DNA from: an uncultured Bacilli bacterium
GTDB lineage: Bacteria; Bacillota_I; Bacilli_A; RFN20; CAG-826
Reading direction: 5' to 3'
NCBI GenBank assembly: GCA_905236535.1
Contig: CAJOQN010000098.1
Coordinates: 1-22,710 of the forward strand
DNA length: 22,710 nt
Of the stretch, positions 7,700 to 15,549 are shown piece after piece. How positions within the stretch are numbered: the first letter of the stretch is position 1; each line of letters starts with the position of its first letter. Under the pieces are notes generated by a model. That model was not told the origin of the DNA. It worked only from the letters and a program-made list of their open reading frames with translations, and did no database searches. The position numbers were made by a program, and so were the translations under genes.

Positions 7700-8198
7700 T
7701 CTCTAATAAATCATAGATGACACTGCCAATGTCACTGGTGTCAATGACATATACTTTATCAAAGAGTGTCTTCTCTTCTTCATCGGGATATTGATAACAT
7801 TCGTAAAACATATTTAAGACATCAAGAGGGACAGGATATTCTCTTTCGATGTTTTGATGCTTCACTAATTCGCGATCGAGATTGAAAGAAATTAAGACAA
7901 TATCATCAAATAATTCTTTAAATTCTTTAGCAATTTGTTTTCTTTTTTCACTATAAATGTGTGTAGCGTCCAAGATGACAAAAGCGTCTTTGTCTTTGGA
8001 ATATAATTTGCCTAATCCATAGAAAGTTTCCCAAATCAAATCCTCTTCAGAAACGTCTTTTACATCCCCTAAAATATCTTTTCTAAGACCATCGCTAGAA
8101 ATAATATAAACATGACGACGTCTCATCTTTTTTAACATATTGGAGAAGTATGATTTACCACTTCCAGGAACACCACTTAAAACGATTAATTTTGACAT
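7695..8198 (-). CDS. Small P-loop kinase, AAA_33/polynucleotide kinase-like
   Basis: The 167-aa protein starts with a short strand and a Walker A motif GVPGSGKS (residues 9-16), then ISSDGLRKDILGD and a Walker B-like ILDATH. This order (P-loop, S-D-x-x-R, I-D-A-T-x, later arginines in NIEREYP) is that of the AAA_33 family: T4 polynucleotide kinase-like and other small metabolite or nucleic-acid kinases. The substrate cannot be read from the sequence; RNA or DNA 5'-OH repair is one possibility. It is not a Zeta toxin pair, since no antitoxin gene adjoins. It is a single-gene unit between two terminators. No Shine-Dalgarno is seen before the ATG, and the -10 box is so close that the mRNA may be leaderless. 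Confidence 0.8.
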   Translation of the reverse strand: MSKLIVLSGVPGSGKSYFSNMLKKMRRRHVYIISSDGLRKDILGDVKDVSEEDLIWETFYGLGKLYSKDKDAFVILDATHIYSEKRKQIAKEFKELFDDIVLISFNLDRELVKHQNIEREYPVPLDVLNMFYECYQYPDEEEKTLFDKVYVIDTSDIGSVIYDLLEK

Positions 8199-8206
8199 AA
8201 GACCAT

Positions 8207-8215
8207 ATTATAGCA
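8207..8215 (-). promoter_or_regulatory. Extended -10 promoter of the kinase gene
   Basis: TGCTATAAT on the minus strand is an extended -10 ending 8 nt before the kinase ATG. No good -35 exists because that position falls in the upstream terminator hairpin. The predicted 5' leader is 1-3 nt. Confidence 0.55.
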
Positions 8216-8219
8216 AACA

Positions 8220-8243
8220 AAAAGAGTGTTTAACCACTCTTTT
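8220..8243 (-). terminator. Terminator of the 110-aa gene
   Basis: AAAAGAGTG / CACTCTTTT forms a 9-bp stem with a 6-nt loop. On the minus strand it is followed by a T-rich run (CTTTTTGTTTG). It lies about 20 nt after the stop codon at 8264. Confidence 0.8.
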
Positions 8244-8263
8244 ATGCTTTTTTTAAGTATTAA

Positions 8264-8596
8264 TTAACCTCTTAAAGCTTGAATTTGTTCTTCGCTATAA
8301 CCCGCTTTACGGAGTTCTTTTTCGGTCTTTTTGAGGGACGCTTTTAAAACTTTAACTAATTCTTCAGCGGCTTTGCGAACGTCGATTTTGGCTTGGGTTA
8401 AGGCCACTAAGTTATCATTGACATAAGTGGATAAGACATGGCTGCCTTCTCTCCATTGTAAATAGTGATATGTGTGACCGGAAATAGTCTTTCTAGAAAT
8501 ATATCCTCTAGGAAGAGATGCGACTAATTCTTGAGCATTGTTGAGTTCTTGGAGAACTTCTTTATATGCGTTTGCTAATTTGGATGATTTGGACAT
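8264..8596 (-). CDS. Conserved-looking small protein of unknown function
   Basis: The protein has 110 aa and I do not recognise it with certainty. It shows three parts: an N-terminal helix (about 1-28), a central beta-rich core GYISRKTISGHTYHYLQWREG (31-51) followed by SHVLSTYVNDN, and a charged C-terminal coiled-coil-like helix (about 66-110: KAAEELVKVLKASLKKTEKEL). The core pattern (K-x-I-x-G-x-x-Y-x-Y-L-Q-W-R-E-G) recalls small bacterial proteins such as the DUF6788 group, and the predominance of basic and aromatic residues would suit nucleic-acid contact; both are guesses. AAGGAG lies 8 nt before the ATG, with its own promoter and terminator, so it is a one-gene unit. It has no signal peptide and is likely cytoplasmic. 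Confidence 0.75.
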   Translation of the reverse strand: MSKSSKLANAYKEVLQELNNAQELVASLPRGYISRKTISGHTYHYLQWREGSHVLSTYVNDNLVALTQAKIDVRKAAEELVKVLKASLKKTEKELRKAGYSEEQIQALRG

Positions 8597-8622
8597 AATA
8601 TTTCTCCTTAACCTACCAACAT

Positions 8623-8652
8623 AGTATATTACAAAAGATTTTGTTTTATCAA
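8623..8652 (-). promoter_or_regulatory. Promoter of the 110-aa gene
   Basis: TTGATA (8652-8647), an 18-nt spacer and TATACT (8628-8623) on the minus strand form a good sigma-A promoter, giving a leader of about 20 nt that contains the AAGGAG site. Confidence 0.65.
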
Positions 8653-8678
8653 GAAAAATCTTGTTATAAACAAGAAAA

Positions 8679-8702
8679 AAGTGCGTCCCGAAGAACGCAC
8701 TT
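8679..8702 (-). terminator. Terminator of the PFOR gene
   Basis: AAGTGCGT / ACGCACTT makes an 8-bp stem with an 8-nt loop and is followed on the minus strand by a TTTTTTC tail. It lies 13 nt after the nifJ stop. Confidence 0.88.
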
Positions 8703-8715
8703 GTTTAGTTAGGAA

Positions 8716-11700
8716 TTAAAGACCGAATTTTTTAATTCTTTCCCATCTATCCTTCGCGTAATTTTCAGACTTCGTGAGAAGTTCTTCGGCGTGTTCAGGA
8801 TTAACGCGTGGAAGTTGAGAATAACGAGTTTCAGTCATGATGAAGTCTCTGAACTTGCTGTAGTCAGGATCTTTCATATCGATGGTTAAACCAGGTTGTC
8901 CCGCTTCAACTTTTCTTGGATCATAACGGAAGATTGGGAAGTAACCACTTTCCACCGCTAATCTTTCTTGTCTCATGGAGTTGGTTAAACCACCTTTAAT
9001 ACCGTGGTTCGCACATGGTGCGTAGCAAATGATGAGAGATGGTCCATCATAAGATTCGGCTTCTTTTAAAGCCTTAATCGCCGCGATTGGATTCGCGCCT
9101 AAAGCGATTTGAGCGACATAGACTTTGCCATACGCCATCGCCATTAAAGCAAGATTCTTTTTGGCGGTAGTCTTACCGCTCGCGGTAAATTTGGCGATAG
9201 AACCAGTTTGAGAAGATTTGGAGGATTGTCCACCGGTATTGGAATAGACTTCGGTATCGAGAACTAAGATGTTAACATCTTCTTCGTTGGCGATGACGTG
9301 ATCGAGTCCGCCATAACCGATATCATAAGCCCAACCATCACCACCGATGATCCAGACTGATTTATCTTTGAGATCTCTTTCATATTGAAGGACATCTTTA
9401 ACTTGCGCATCTTTGCTTGCTTTGACAAGTTCGACGAGTTTTGAAGCGATTGGGCCAACCGCACTTCTATTCTTGATATTTTCAAAATATAGATCGATTT
9501 GCGCTTTAAGTTCGTCTTCAATATCTCTTTCTTTAGCTGCACTTAAGATTTCAACGATGGCTCTGAGTTTAGTGTCGGTTGCCACTCTCATACCAAAGCC
9601 ATATTCAGCGTTATCTTCGAATAAGGAGTTTGCCCAAGCCACACCTTCACCATTCTTATCAGTGCAGAATGGAGTGAGTGGGGTGCTACCACTATAGATG
9701 GAAGAACATCCAGTAGCGTTAGCAACAAGCATATCTTTACCAAATAATTGAGAGACTAAACGATAATATGGGGTTTCACCACATCCCGCACAAGCTCCGC
9801 TGACTTCCATGTAAGGCATTAAGAAGCCAACACCTTTAACGGATGATTGCATAGCTGGAGGTAATTTGTCAGCTTTGTAGGAGACGTGTTTGAATAAGTA
9901 ATCAGCAGCCTCTTCTTGCTCGAATTGAGATTTGGCTTCCACCATTTCAAGAGCGACTTTACCAGTCTTATTCGCGGTACATTCACTAACACAAAGTCCA
10001 CAACCAACACAGTTCTTTGGTGAGACCTGTAAGCGATATTTAAGTCCGGCTAAACCTGGGCCTAAAGCGTTGATAGTGCCTTCTTTAACGAGTTCAGGAG
10101 CGTTATTATATTCTTCTTCATCCATTAAGATTGGACGGAGGGTAGCGTGTGGACAGACGAATGCACATTGATTACATTGAATACATGCTTCTTTATGCCA
10201 TAATGGAACTCTGTCAGCGATACTTCTCTTCTCTTTGAAGGTAATATCGTTTTGCATAGTGCCATCAAGGAGTTCAAATTCTTGTAATTTGCTAACTGGT
10301 AAATCATCACCACCTAAGTTACCCATAACAGCGACATAGGAATCAAAATAATCATCACCAGTTAATTTGAGTTCCATCACAGGCTTTAAGTTTGCCCATT
10401 CTGGTTTAACTTTGACTTCTCTTAAGCCTTCGGTTCCGGCATCGATCGCTTTCCAGTTAAGTTCAACAACATCTTGACCCTTCTTGGCATAGCTCTTTTC
10501 GGCGAACTTCTTCATCCATTTGTTGGCTTCACTATAATCCATGATGCCTGGATTGAGATAAAAGAAGGAAGCTTGGAGAATGGTATTAGTGTGACGACCC
10601 ATACCAATTTCACCAGCAATTTTATTCGCGTCGATGACATAGAATTTAGCTTTTTTGGTCGCTAATTGATATTTGACACGGTTTGGAAGGACTTCTTCAA
10701 GTTTCTCATCGGACATATCAGTGTTGAGCAAGAAAGTTCCACCTTCTTTTAAGTTCTTAATCATATCGAACTTGAAGAGATATGTATCTAAGGAACAAGA
10801 AACGAAGTCAGCGTTTTGCACATAATATGTGGAGTGAATTGGATTCTTACCAAATCTCAAGTGAGAACGAGTGACACCACCGGCTTTACGGGAGTCATAA
10901 GCGAAGTACGCTTGAGCATATTGGTGAGTCGCATCACCGATAATCTTAATAGAGGATTTATTCGCAGAGACAGTACCATCACTACCTAAACCATAGAATA
11001 AGCATGAGGTATAGTCAGCGTGTACATGGAAGTTATTATCCACAGGAATGGAAAGATGGGTGACATCATCGTTGATACCAACGGTGAAACCATTCCATGC
11101 ATCATCTCTCTTGAGGAAGTCAAAGACAGCTTTGACATCTTTTGGTTGAGTGTCTTTGCTGGAAAGACCATATCTTCCACCTAAGACTTCGACATCTAAA
11201 CCTTCTTGTTTTAAAGCAGCAACGACATCGAGATATAATGGTTCGCCAGTCGCACCTGATTCTTTAGTTCTATCTAAGACCGCAATCTTTTTAACAGATT
11301 TTGGTAAAGCGTTGACTAAATGTTTAGTGGAGAATGGACGGTATAAGTGAACTTTGACTAAACCAATCTTTTCACCTTTGAGTTCATCGATAACTTCTTT
11401 TGCGGTTTCGGTCACTGAACCCATAGCGATAATCACTCTTTCGGCATTTGGATCACCATAATAGACAAATGGTGCATATTCTCTGCCAGTTAATCTAGTT
11501 GCTTCTTTGAAGTATTTTTCAGCAACAGCGAGAGCGTTATCTAAATGTTGATTTTGAGCTTCTCTACCTTGGAAATAGATGTCATCGTTTTCCGCTCCAC
11601 CACGTGTGACTGGGTGAGTGTGTGGGTTTAAAGCTCTGCTTCTGAATTTTTCAACTTTGTCCATCGGAAGTAATTTCTTCCATTCGGCATCATCGACAAA

Positions 11701-12261
11701 TTCAACGTTTTGAATTTCGTGAGAAGTTCTAAATCCATCAAAGAAATGACAGACTGGAAGTTCACCATCGATGGCGACTAAGTGAGCAACACTGGTTAAA
11801 TCCGCAACTTCTTGAACAGAGTGTGAGCAGATCATAGCGATACCAGTTTGTCTAATCGCATAAATATCTTGATGATCACCAAAGATTGATAAGGAACGAG
11901 TGGCTAAGCTTCTCGCAGAGACATGTAAGACTGCTGGAAGTAATTCACCAACCCACTTATAAATGTTTGGAATCATTAAAAGCAAACCTTGGCTTGCGGT
12001 ATAGGTCGCGGCTAAAGCCCCACCTTGAAGAGCACCGTGAACAGTGCCAGAAGCACCAGCTTCTGATTGCATTTCAACGACTTTGACTGTGGAGCCGAAG
12101 AAATTCTTTCTTTTTTGAGAGGCATAGACATCAATATTCTCCGCCATTGGAGATGATGGAGTAATTGGGAAGATGCCAGCGACTTCAATAAAATTGTACG
12201 ATTCTAAAGCTGCTGCGGTATTACCATCAACAGAGAGCATCGTTTTTTTGATATCATCCAT
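8716..12261 (-). CDS. nifJ: Pyruvate:ferredoxin (flavodoxin) oxidoreductase
   Basis: This enzyme turns pyruvate and CoA into acetyl-CoA and CO2 and passes electrons to ferredoxin or flavodoxin. At 1181 aa it is the usual single-chain form. The N-terminal pyruvate-binding domain begins with VDGNTAA and FPITPSSPMAE. Two 4Fe-4S clusters are near 690 (CIQCNQCAFVCP) and 750 (CVGCGLCVSEC). A further cysteine site CAGCGE near 822, with the later Cys of ATGCSS, binds the proximal cluster. The thiamine-diphosphate motif G-D-G-W-A-Y-D-I-G-Y-G-G lies near 974, followed by EVYSNTGGQ. The SD GGAGG precedes the ATG. The gene has its own promoter and terminator, and codon use looks like highly expressed genes. 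It marks a strictly or largely anaerobic fermentative metabolism. Confidence 0.97.
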   Translation of the reverse strand: MDDIKKTMLSVDGNTAAALESYNFIEVAGIFPITPSSPMAENIDVYASQKRKNFFGSTVKVVEMQSEAGASGTVHGALQGGALAATYTASQGLLLMIPNIYKWVGELLPAVLHVSARSLATRSLSIFGDHQDIYAIRQTGIAMICSHSVQEVADLTSVAHLVAIDGELPVCHFFDGFRTSHEIQNVEFVDDAEWKKLLPMDKVEKFRSRALNPHTHPVTRGGAENDDIYFQGREAQNQHLDNALAVAEKYFKEATRLTGREYAPFVYYGDPNAERVIIAMGSVTETAKEVIDELKGEKIGLVKVHLYRPFSTKHLVNALPKSVKKIAVLDRTKESGATGEPLYLDVVAALKQEGLDVEVLGGRYGLSSKDTQPKDVKAVFDFLKRDDAWNGFTVGINDDVTHLSIPVDNNFHVHADYTSCLFYGLGSDGTVSANKSSIKIIGDATHQYAQAYFAYDSRKAGGVTRSHLRFGKNPIHSTYYVQNADFVSCSLDTYLFKFDMIKNLKEGGTFLLNTDMSDEKLEEVLPNRVKYQLATKKAKFYVIDANKIAGEIGMGRHTNTILQASFFYLNPGIMDYSEANKWMKKFAEKSYAKKGQDVVELNWKAIDAGTEGLREVKVKPEWANLKPVMELKLTGDDYFDSYVAVMGNLGGDDLPVSKLQEFELLDGTMQNDITFKEKRSIADRVPLWHKEACIQCNQCAFVCPHATLRPILMDEEEYNNAPELVKEGTINALGPGLAGLKYRLQVSPKNCVGCGLCVSECTANKTGKVALEMVEAKSQFEQEEAADYLFKHVSYKADKLPPAMQSSVKGVGFLMPYMEVSGACAGCGETPYYRLVSQLFGKDMLVANATGCSSIYSGSTPLTPFCTDKNGEGVAWANSLFEDNAEYGFGMRVATDTKLRAIVEILSAAKERDIEDELKAQIDLYFENIKNRSAVGPIASKLVELVKASKDAQVKDVLQYERDLKDKSVWIIGGDGWAYDIGYGGLDHVIANEEDVNILVLDTEVYSNTGGQSSKSSQTGSIAKFTASGKTTAKKNLALMAMAYGKVYVAQIALGANPIAAIKALKEAESYDGPSLIICYAPCANHGIKGGLTNSMRQERLAVESGYFPIFRYDPRKVEAGQPGLTIDMKDPDYSKFRDFIMTETRYSQLPRVNPEHAEELLTKSENYAKDRWERIKKFGL

Positions 12262-12290
12262 TATTAAATCCTCCAGAAAATACCATAATA

Positions 12291-12319
12291 AGTATAAGAA
12301 TACTTACATCATTAATCAA
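12291..12319 (-). promoter_or_regulatory. Promoter of nifJ
   Basis: TTGATT (12319-12314), a 17-nt spacer and TATACT (12296-12291) on the minus strand give a good promoter, followed by a leader of about 25 nt with GGAGG. Confidence 0.7.
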
Positions 12320-12360
12320 TAGAAGAAAACGAAAAAATCATAAAGAAAAATAAAAATGAT

Positions 12361-12386
12361 CCTATCTAACCCAAGAGGGGGATAGG
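12361..12386 (-). terminator. Second hairpin after the glucanase operon
   Basis: CCTATC / GATAGG, with an inner CCC/GGG pairing around an AAGA loop, is followed on the minus strand by ATCATTTTTATTTTT. With the hairpin at 12441-12458 it forms a tandem terminator insulating nifJ from the operon upstream. The 226-nt gap 12262-12487 holds only these hairpins and the nifJ promoter; I see no gene in it. Confidence 0.6.
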
Positions 12387-12440
12387 ACCTAAAACCACCC
12401 ATTTAATAAACTGATATCCCTAGGATTGCAAGAAAAATGA

Positions 12441-12458
12441 CTCCTGGTATTCCAGGAG
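12441..12458 (-). terminator. Terminator of the beta-glucan operon
   Basis: CTCCTGG / CCAGGAG is a perfect 7-bp stem with a 4-nt loop, 30 nt after the GH3 stop. The minus-strand tail is TCATTTTTCTT. Confidence 0.75.
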
Positions 12459-12487
12459 CCTAAATAATAAATGCTTTGTCAGTTGAT

Positions 12488-15400
12488 TTATTCAGCTGCT
12501 TGAGGAGTTGCTTTTTTCTTCCTTGAAAGAAGAGCTGCAACTGCCCATCCCGCAACACCTAAAACAACAACGACATCAACAGCGATAATGGTGCCAATCC
12601 ACCAAGTCTTTGGCGAACCTTGTTTACCGATGACCACAGAGATATCATCATCATCCGGATTATAAATATCCGCGGTATATTTGGCGTTTAATGTGGCAAA
12701 TAAGATATCTTTGCCTGCACGTCTGAGGTGTTGTTTAAAGGTAGCAGAGCTTGTATCAAACTTATAAGAACCATTATTGGAATAACCATCCATCCAGAGG
12801 TCTCCACCTGCTCTTAAAGCTTGGTCACCATTCATGAATTTTTGGTGATCGGCATAGTCGGTTAAGATCATGCCGGTGAATCCCCATTCTTCTCTAAGAA
12901 CACCGGTGATTAAGGCTTTGCTTCCGCCAGCCCAAACAGCACCTAATCTGTTATAGGAAGTCATGATGCCGTTTGCACCACCTTCATCGATACAGAGTTT
13001 GAATGGCTTGAGATAGATTTCTCTTAAGGATTGTTCGGTTAACCATGTATGAATGGAATCTCTCATTGATTCTTGTTCATAGCAGATAAGGTGTTTCAAG
13101 AAACAGAAGACACCTTGGTTCTTTGCGCCTTTAATGGCGTTTGCGGCCATGAGACCACTGAGGAGAGAGTCTTCACTATAATATTCATAGTTACGTCCAC
13201 CAAATGGTGATCTATGAATGTTGACACCTGGACCATACCAGCCATCGAAACCTAAAGTTCTAGCTTCCGCGCCTAAGGCTAAGCCAAAGGAATAGGCTAA
13301 TTGAGTGGACCATGTTTGAGCTAAAACGGTGGCATTTGGGAAACCTGTTCCAGCGTGGTCAACGTTGAAGGAACCAATTTGGTTTGGACCATCCACTGCT
13401 CTATGTCTTGGTTTGCCGACTGAATTTAAAGCGGCGACTTGGACATAACCGTGGAGGGTAGCGCTTCTAAGTTCGGATTCTGTTAATTGATCAAGGACAT
13501 CTTCCCATCTCTCATCTTCAGGATCTTGACCTAATTCGAGACCTAATTCGGTTGGTTGACCATTGTTATCGAATAATTTCATGTTGTTGTTAGCTCCAAA
13601 TGTTGGAGTTACATCACTTGAGTCATTATCCGCGGTGGCCATTGCAGAGGTATAAAGGTTGACATTTTTAATGCTGTCCGCCATAGTTCTGGTGGCATCG
13701 AGTTCTGGGAATGTACCATCAAAATCACTTCTTGATAAATAAGTGATATTAGCGTTGGAATTAGAACCATCGATGGCGATTCCATAATCTTCGCAATCAT
13801 CATCAGAGAATCTGTTATAGACATCGTTACCAGAAACACTGTCGGTTCTATATTGAATGTTGGAGGCCACTTTGTAGTTGATGGTCGCGCTTCCGTGAAC
13901 GGAACCAGCCCCAGGAGTGGTTGTTTTTAAATGGTGAGAGTCGGTCATCAATTTGATTTGATAAGTACCAGCATCAAGTTCATAACCATAGTTGCCATTC
14001 ATGTTCGCATCATCAAAATCATAAGAAGCCATATCTTCGACTTTGAATGATAATTTAACATCTTCGAAGAGACCTGGTTCGAGTTCGCTGGTCTTCGCAA
14101 AAGCGGCTAAATTGACATAAGATTTTTCAATTTCACCATTGATATATGGAGCGGTGTAATATAATTCAACAACATCTTTGCCTTTGACATCGCCAGTGTT
14201 TTTAACTCTGACAGTCACTTCGATGGTGTCGTTTTTATTTAAGTTGGCATTATTGGCTTTGTTTAAACCAACAATATCCCAGGAGAAGGTGGTGTGGCTT
14301 AAGCCATATCCAAATGGATATTGAACCACTCCTTCATAACCATTTCCAAATTCGTTATTGACGCCGTTCCAATAGCCTTCTGCATCAGCGGTTTCATACC
14401 ATTTGTATCCGACATAAATGCTTTCAGCATAATCGACATAATAAACATGTTCGTATTGTGGAGAATTTCCAACGTTTGGATTTGTGGTTCCATCGTTTGG
14501 ATATAATCCATTGGCATTGGTGTAATATCCAATACCATCAGAACCAGAATTTACAAAGGCTGGATTGCTTGCAAAATCATATGGATAAGTATCGGCTAAA
14601 CGGCCAGATGGGTTGACTTCGCCATACATGACTTGGACAACACCTTTGGCAGCGTTGATACCAGTGCCACCAACGACTAAACAGCTATCAAGACCTTCGA
14701 TTGTATCTAAGAATGAAAGATTAAATGTATTAGTGGAGTTGATGACGACACAAACATATTCATAGTTTGCACCAACATATTCTAAGAGTTCTAACTCTTC
14801 AGTTGAGCATTCAAGGTGGGATTTAGTTCCATCGCTTGGAGTGCTGGAGCTACCAGTTCCTTTATATTGAACCTTTGGAGCGTCGCTTGATTCACCGCTA
14901 ACTCTGTTTAAGACCACGATTGCGGTGTCGGAATATTCAAGGGCGTTGCTTAAAAGTGACGCTGAATAATCACTCATTTTTGGTTCAATAATTCTATGGA
15001 ATTGATAATCGTAGGTATTGAGGGTTCCTGAGCCATAGGAAGGACGGGAACCAGCAAAACTACGATAAAAACTTGTAAGTGCGGTGTTAGTTTCAACACC
15101 ATAATCATTTAAAGCTTTGATTAAATCGGTATTTGCATTAAGGCTTTTGTTATGTTGTTCGTCGACAACACGACCAGAACCACTGCCACCAACAACCCAC
15201 TGGGTTGAACCCCAACCAAAGACATTAACTTGACTTTGAACTGCGGATTCAAATGGTAAGGCGTTATCTTCGTTTTTAACCATGACAACACCTTCGGCTT
15301 CGATTTCAGTTGCTAATGCTTCGCCGGTTTCTCTGTTTTTGCCTGCCGCTTCTTCATCGACTGTATAGCCAAAAACAAAGTCTTGAAGTTGTTGTTTAAA

Positions 15401-15490
15401 AACACCAAGGGCTAAAACATTGATAGTGACAGTCACGACGGCAATTAAACCCATACCGGCAAAACTAAATATTTTTCCAACTTTGTTCAT
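12488..15490 (-). CDS. Membrane-anchored GH3 beta-glucosidase with permuted domain order
   Basis: This 1000-aa GH3 enzyme removes terminal glucose (or a similar sugar) from oligosaccharides. Domain order is reversed relative to most GH3: the alpha/beta sandwich comes first (about 55-300, EGVVMVKNEDNALPF and GGSGSGRV), then a fibronectin III-like part (about 415-520), and then the TIM-barrel domain (about 650-945). The barrel contains VDGPNQIG (699-706), GVNIHRSPFGGRN (755-767), KH at 799-800 and the nucleophile Asp878 in ILTDYADH. This order is known from Ruminococcus albus and Butyrivibrio-type GH3. There is a hydrophobic N-terminus (8-30) and a C-terminal membrane helix (963-988) followed by SRKKK, so the protein is anchored outside the cell by one or both ends. 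The SD AAAGGA lies before the ATG. It is the last gene of the operon, 59 nt after the second lipoprotein gene. Confidence 0.93.
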   Translation of the reverse strand: MNKVGKIFSFAGMGLIAVVTVTINVLALGVFKQQLQDFVFGYTVDEEAAGKNRETGEALATEIEAEGVVMVKNEDNALPFESAVQSQVNVFGWGSTQWVVGGSGSGRVVDEQHNKSLNANTDLIKALNDYGVETNTALTSFYRSFAGSRPSYGSGTLNTYDYQFHRIIEPKMSDYSASLLSNALEYSDTAIVVLNRVSGESSDAPKVQYKGTGSSSTPSDGTKSHLECSTEELELLEYVGANYEYVCVVINSTNTFNLSFLDTIEGLDSCLVVGGTGINAAKGVVQVMYGEVNPSGRLADTYPYDFASNPAFVNSGSDGIGYYTNANGLYPNDGTTNPNVGNSPQYEHVYYVDYAESIYVGYKWYETADAEGYWNGVNNEFGNGYEGVVQYPFGYGLSHTTFSWDIVGLNKANNANLNKNDTIEVTVRVKNTGDVKGKDVVELYYTAPYINGEIEKSYVNLAAFAKTSELEPGLFEDVKLSFKVEDMASYDFDDANMNGNYGYELDAGTYQIKLMTDSHHLKTTTPGAGSVHGSATINYKVASNIQYRTDSVSGNDVYNRFSDDDCEDYGIAIDGSNSNANITYLSRSDFDGTFPELDATRTMADSIKNVNLYTSAMATADNDSSDVTPTFGANNNMKLFDNNGQPTELGLELGQDPEDERWEDVLDQLTESELRSATLHGYVQVAALNSVGKPRHRAVDGPNQIGSFNVDHAGTGFPNATVLAQTWSTQLAYSFGLALGAEARTLGFDGWYGPGVNIHRSPFGGRNYEYYSEDSLLSGLMAANAIKGAKNQGVFCFLKHLICYEQESMRDSIHTWLTEQSLREIYLKPFKLCIDEGGANGIMTSYNRLGAVWAGGSKALITGVLREEWGFTGMILTDYADHQKFMNGDQALRAGGDLWMDGYSNNGSYKFDTSSATFKQHLRRAGKDILFATLNAKYTADIYNPDDDDISVVIGKQGSPKTWWIGTIIAVDVVVVLGVAGWAVAALLSRKKKATPQAAE

Positions 15491-15505
15491 ATTATTTCCT
15501 TTCTA

Positions 15506-15533
15506 GACCAGTGGGGATTAAACCCCACTAGTC
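15506..15533 (-). other. Intercistronic hairpin between lipoprotein and GH3 genes
   Basis: GACTAGTGGGG / CCCCACTGGTC pairs over 11 bp in the minus-strand RNA (one U-G wobble, 6-nt loop). The same spot is a C-A mismatch in plus-strand RNA, so the structure suits the minus-strand transcript. No T-run follows; the SD of the GH3 gene comes about 8 nt later. It is more likely an mRNA-stabilising or processing element, or a partial terminator, than a full stop. Confidence 0.7.
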
Positions 15534-15549
15534 AAATTTATGGTTATAA

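Noticed and set aside
7695..8596. Toxin-antitoxin pair formed by the kinase and the 110-aa gene
   Set aside because: Each has its own promoter and terminator, and the kinase lacks a Zeta-toxin arrangement. A paired system would normally be one operon.
12262..12487. A riboswitch or small RNA between nifJ and the GH3 gene
   Set aside because: The hairpins are explained as tandem terminators with T-rich tails. The nifJ promoter lies after them, so they are not in the nifJ leader.
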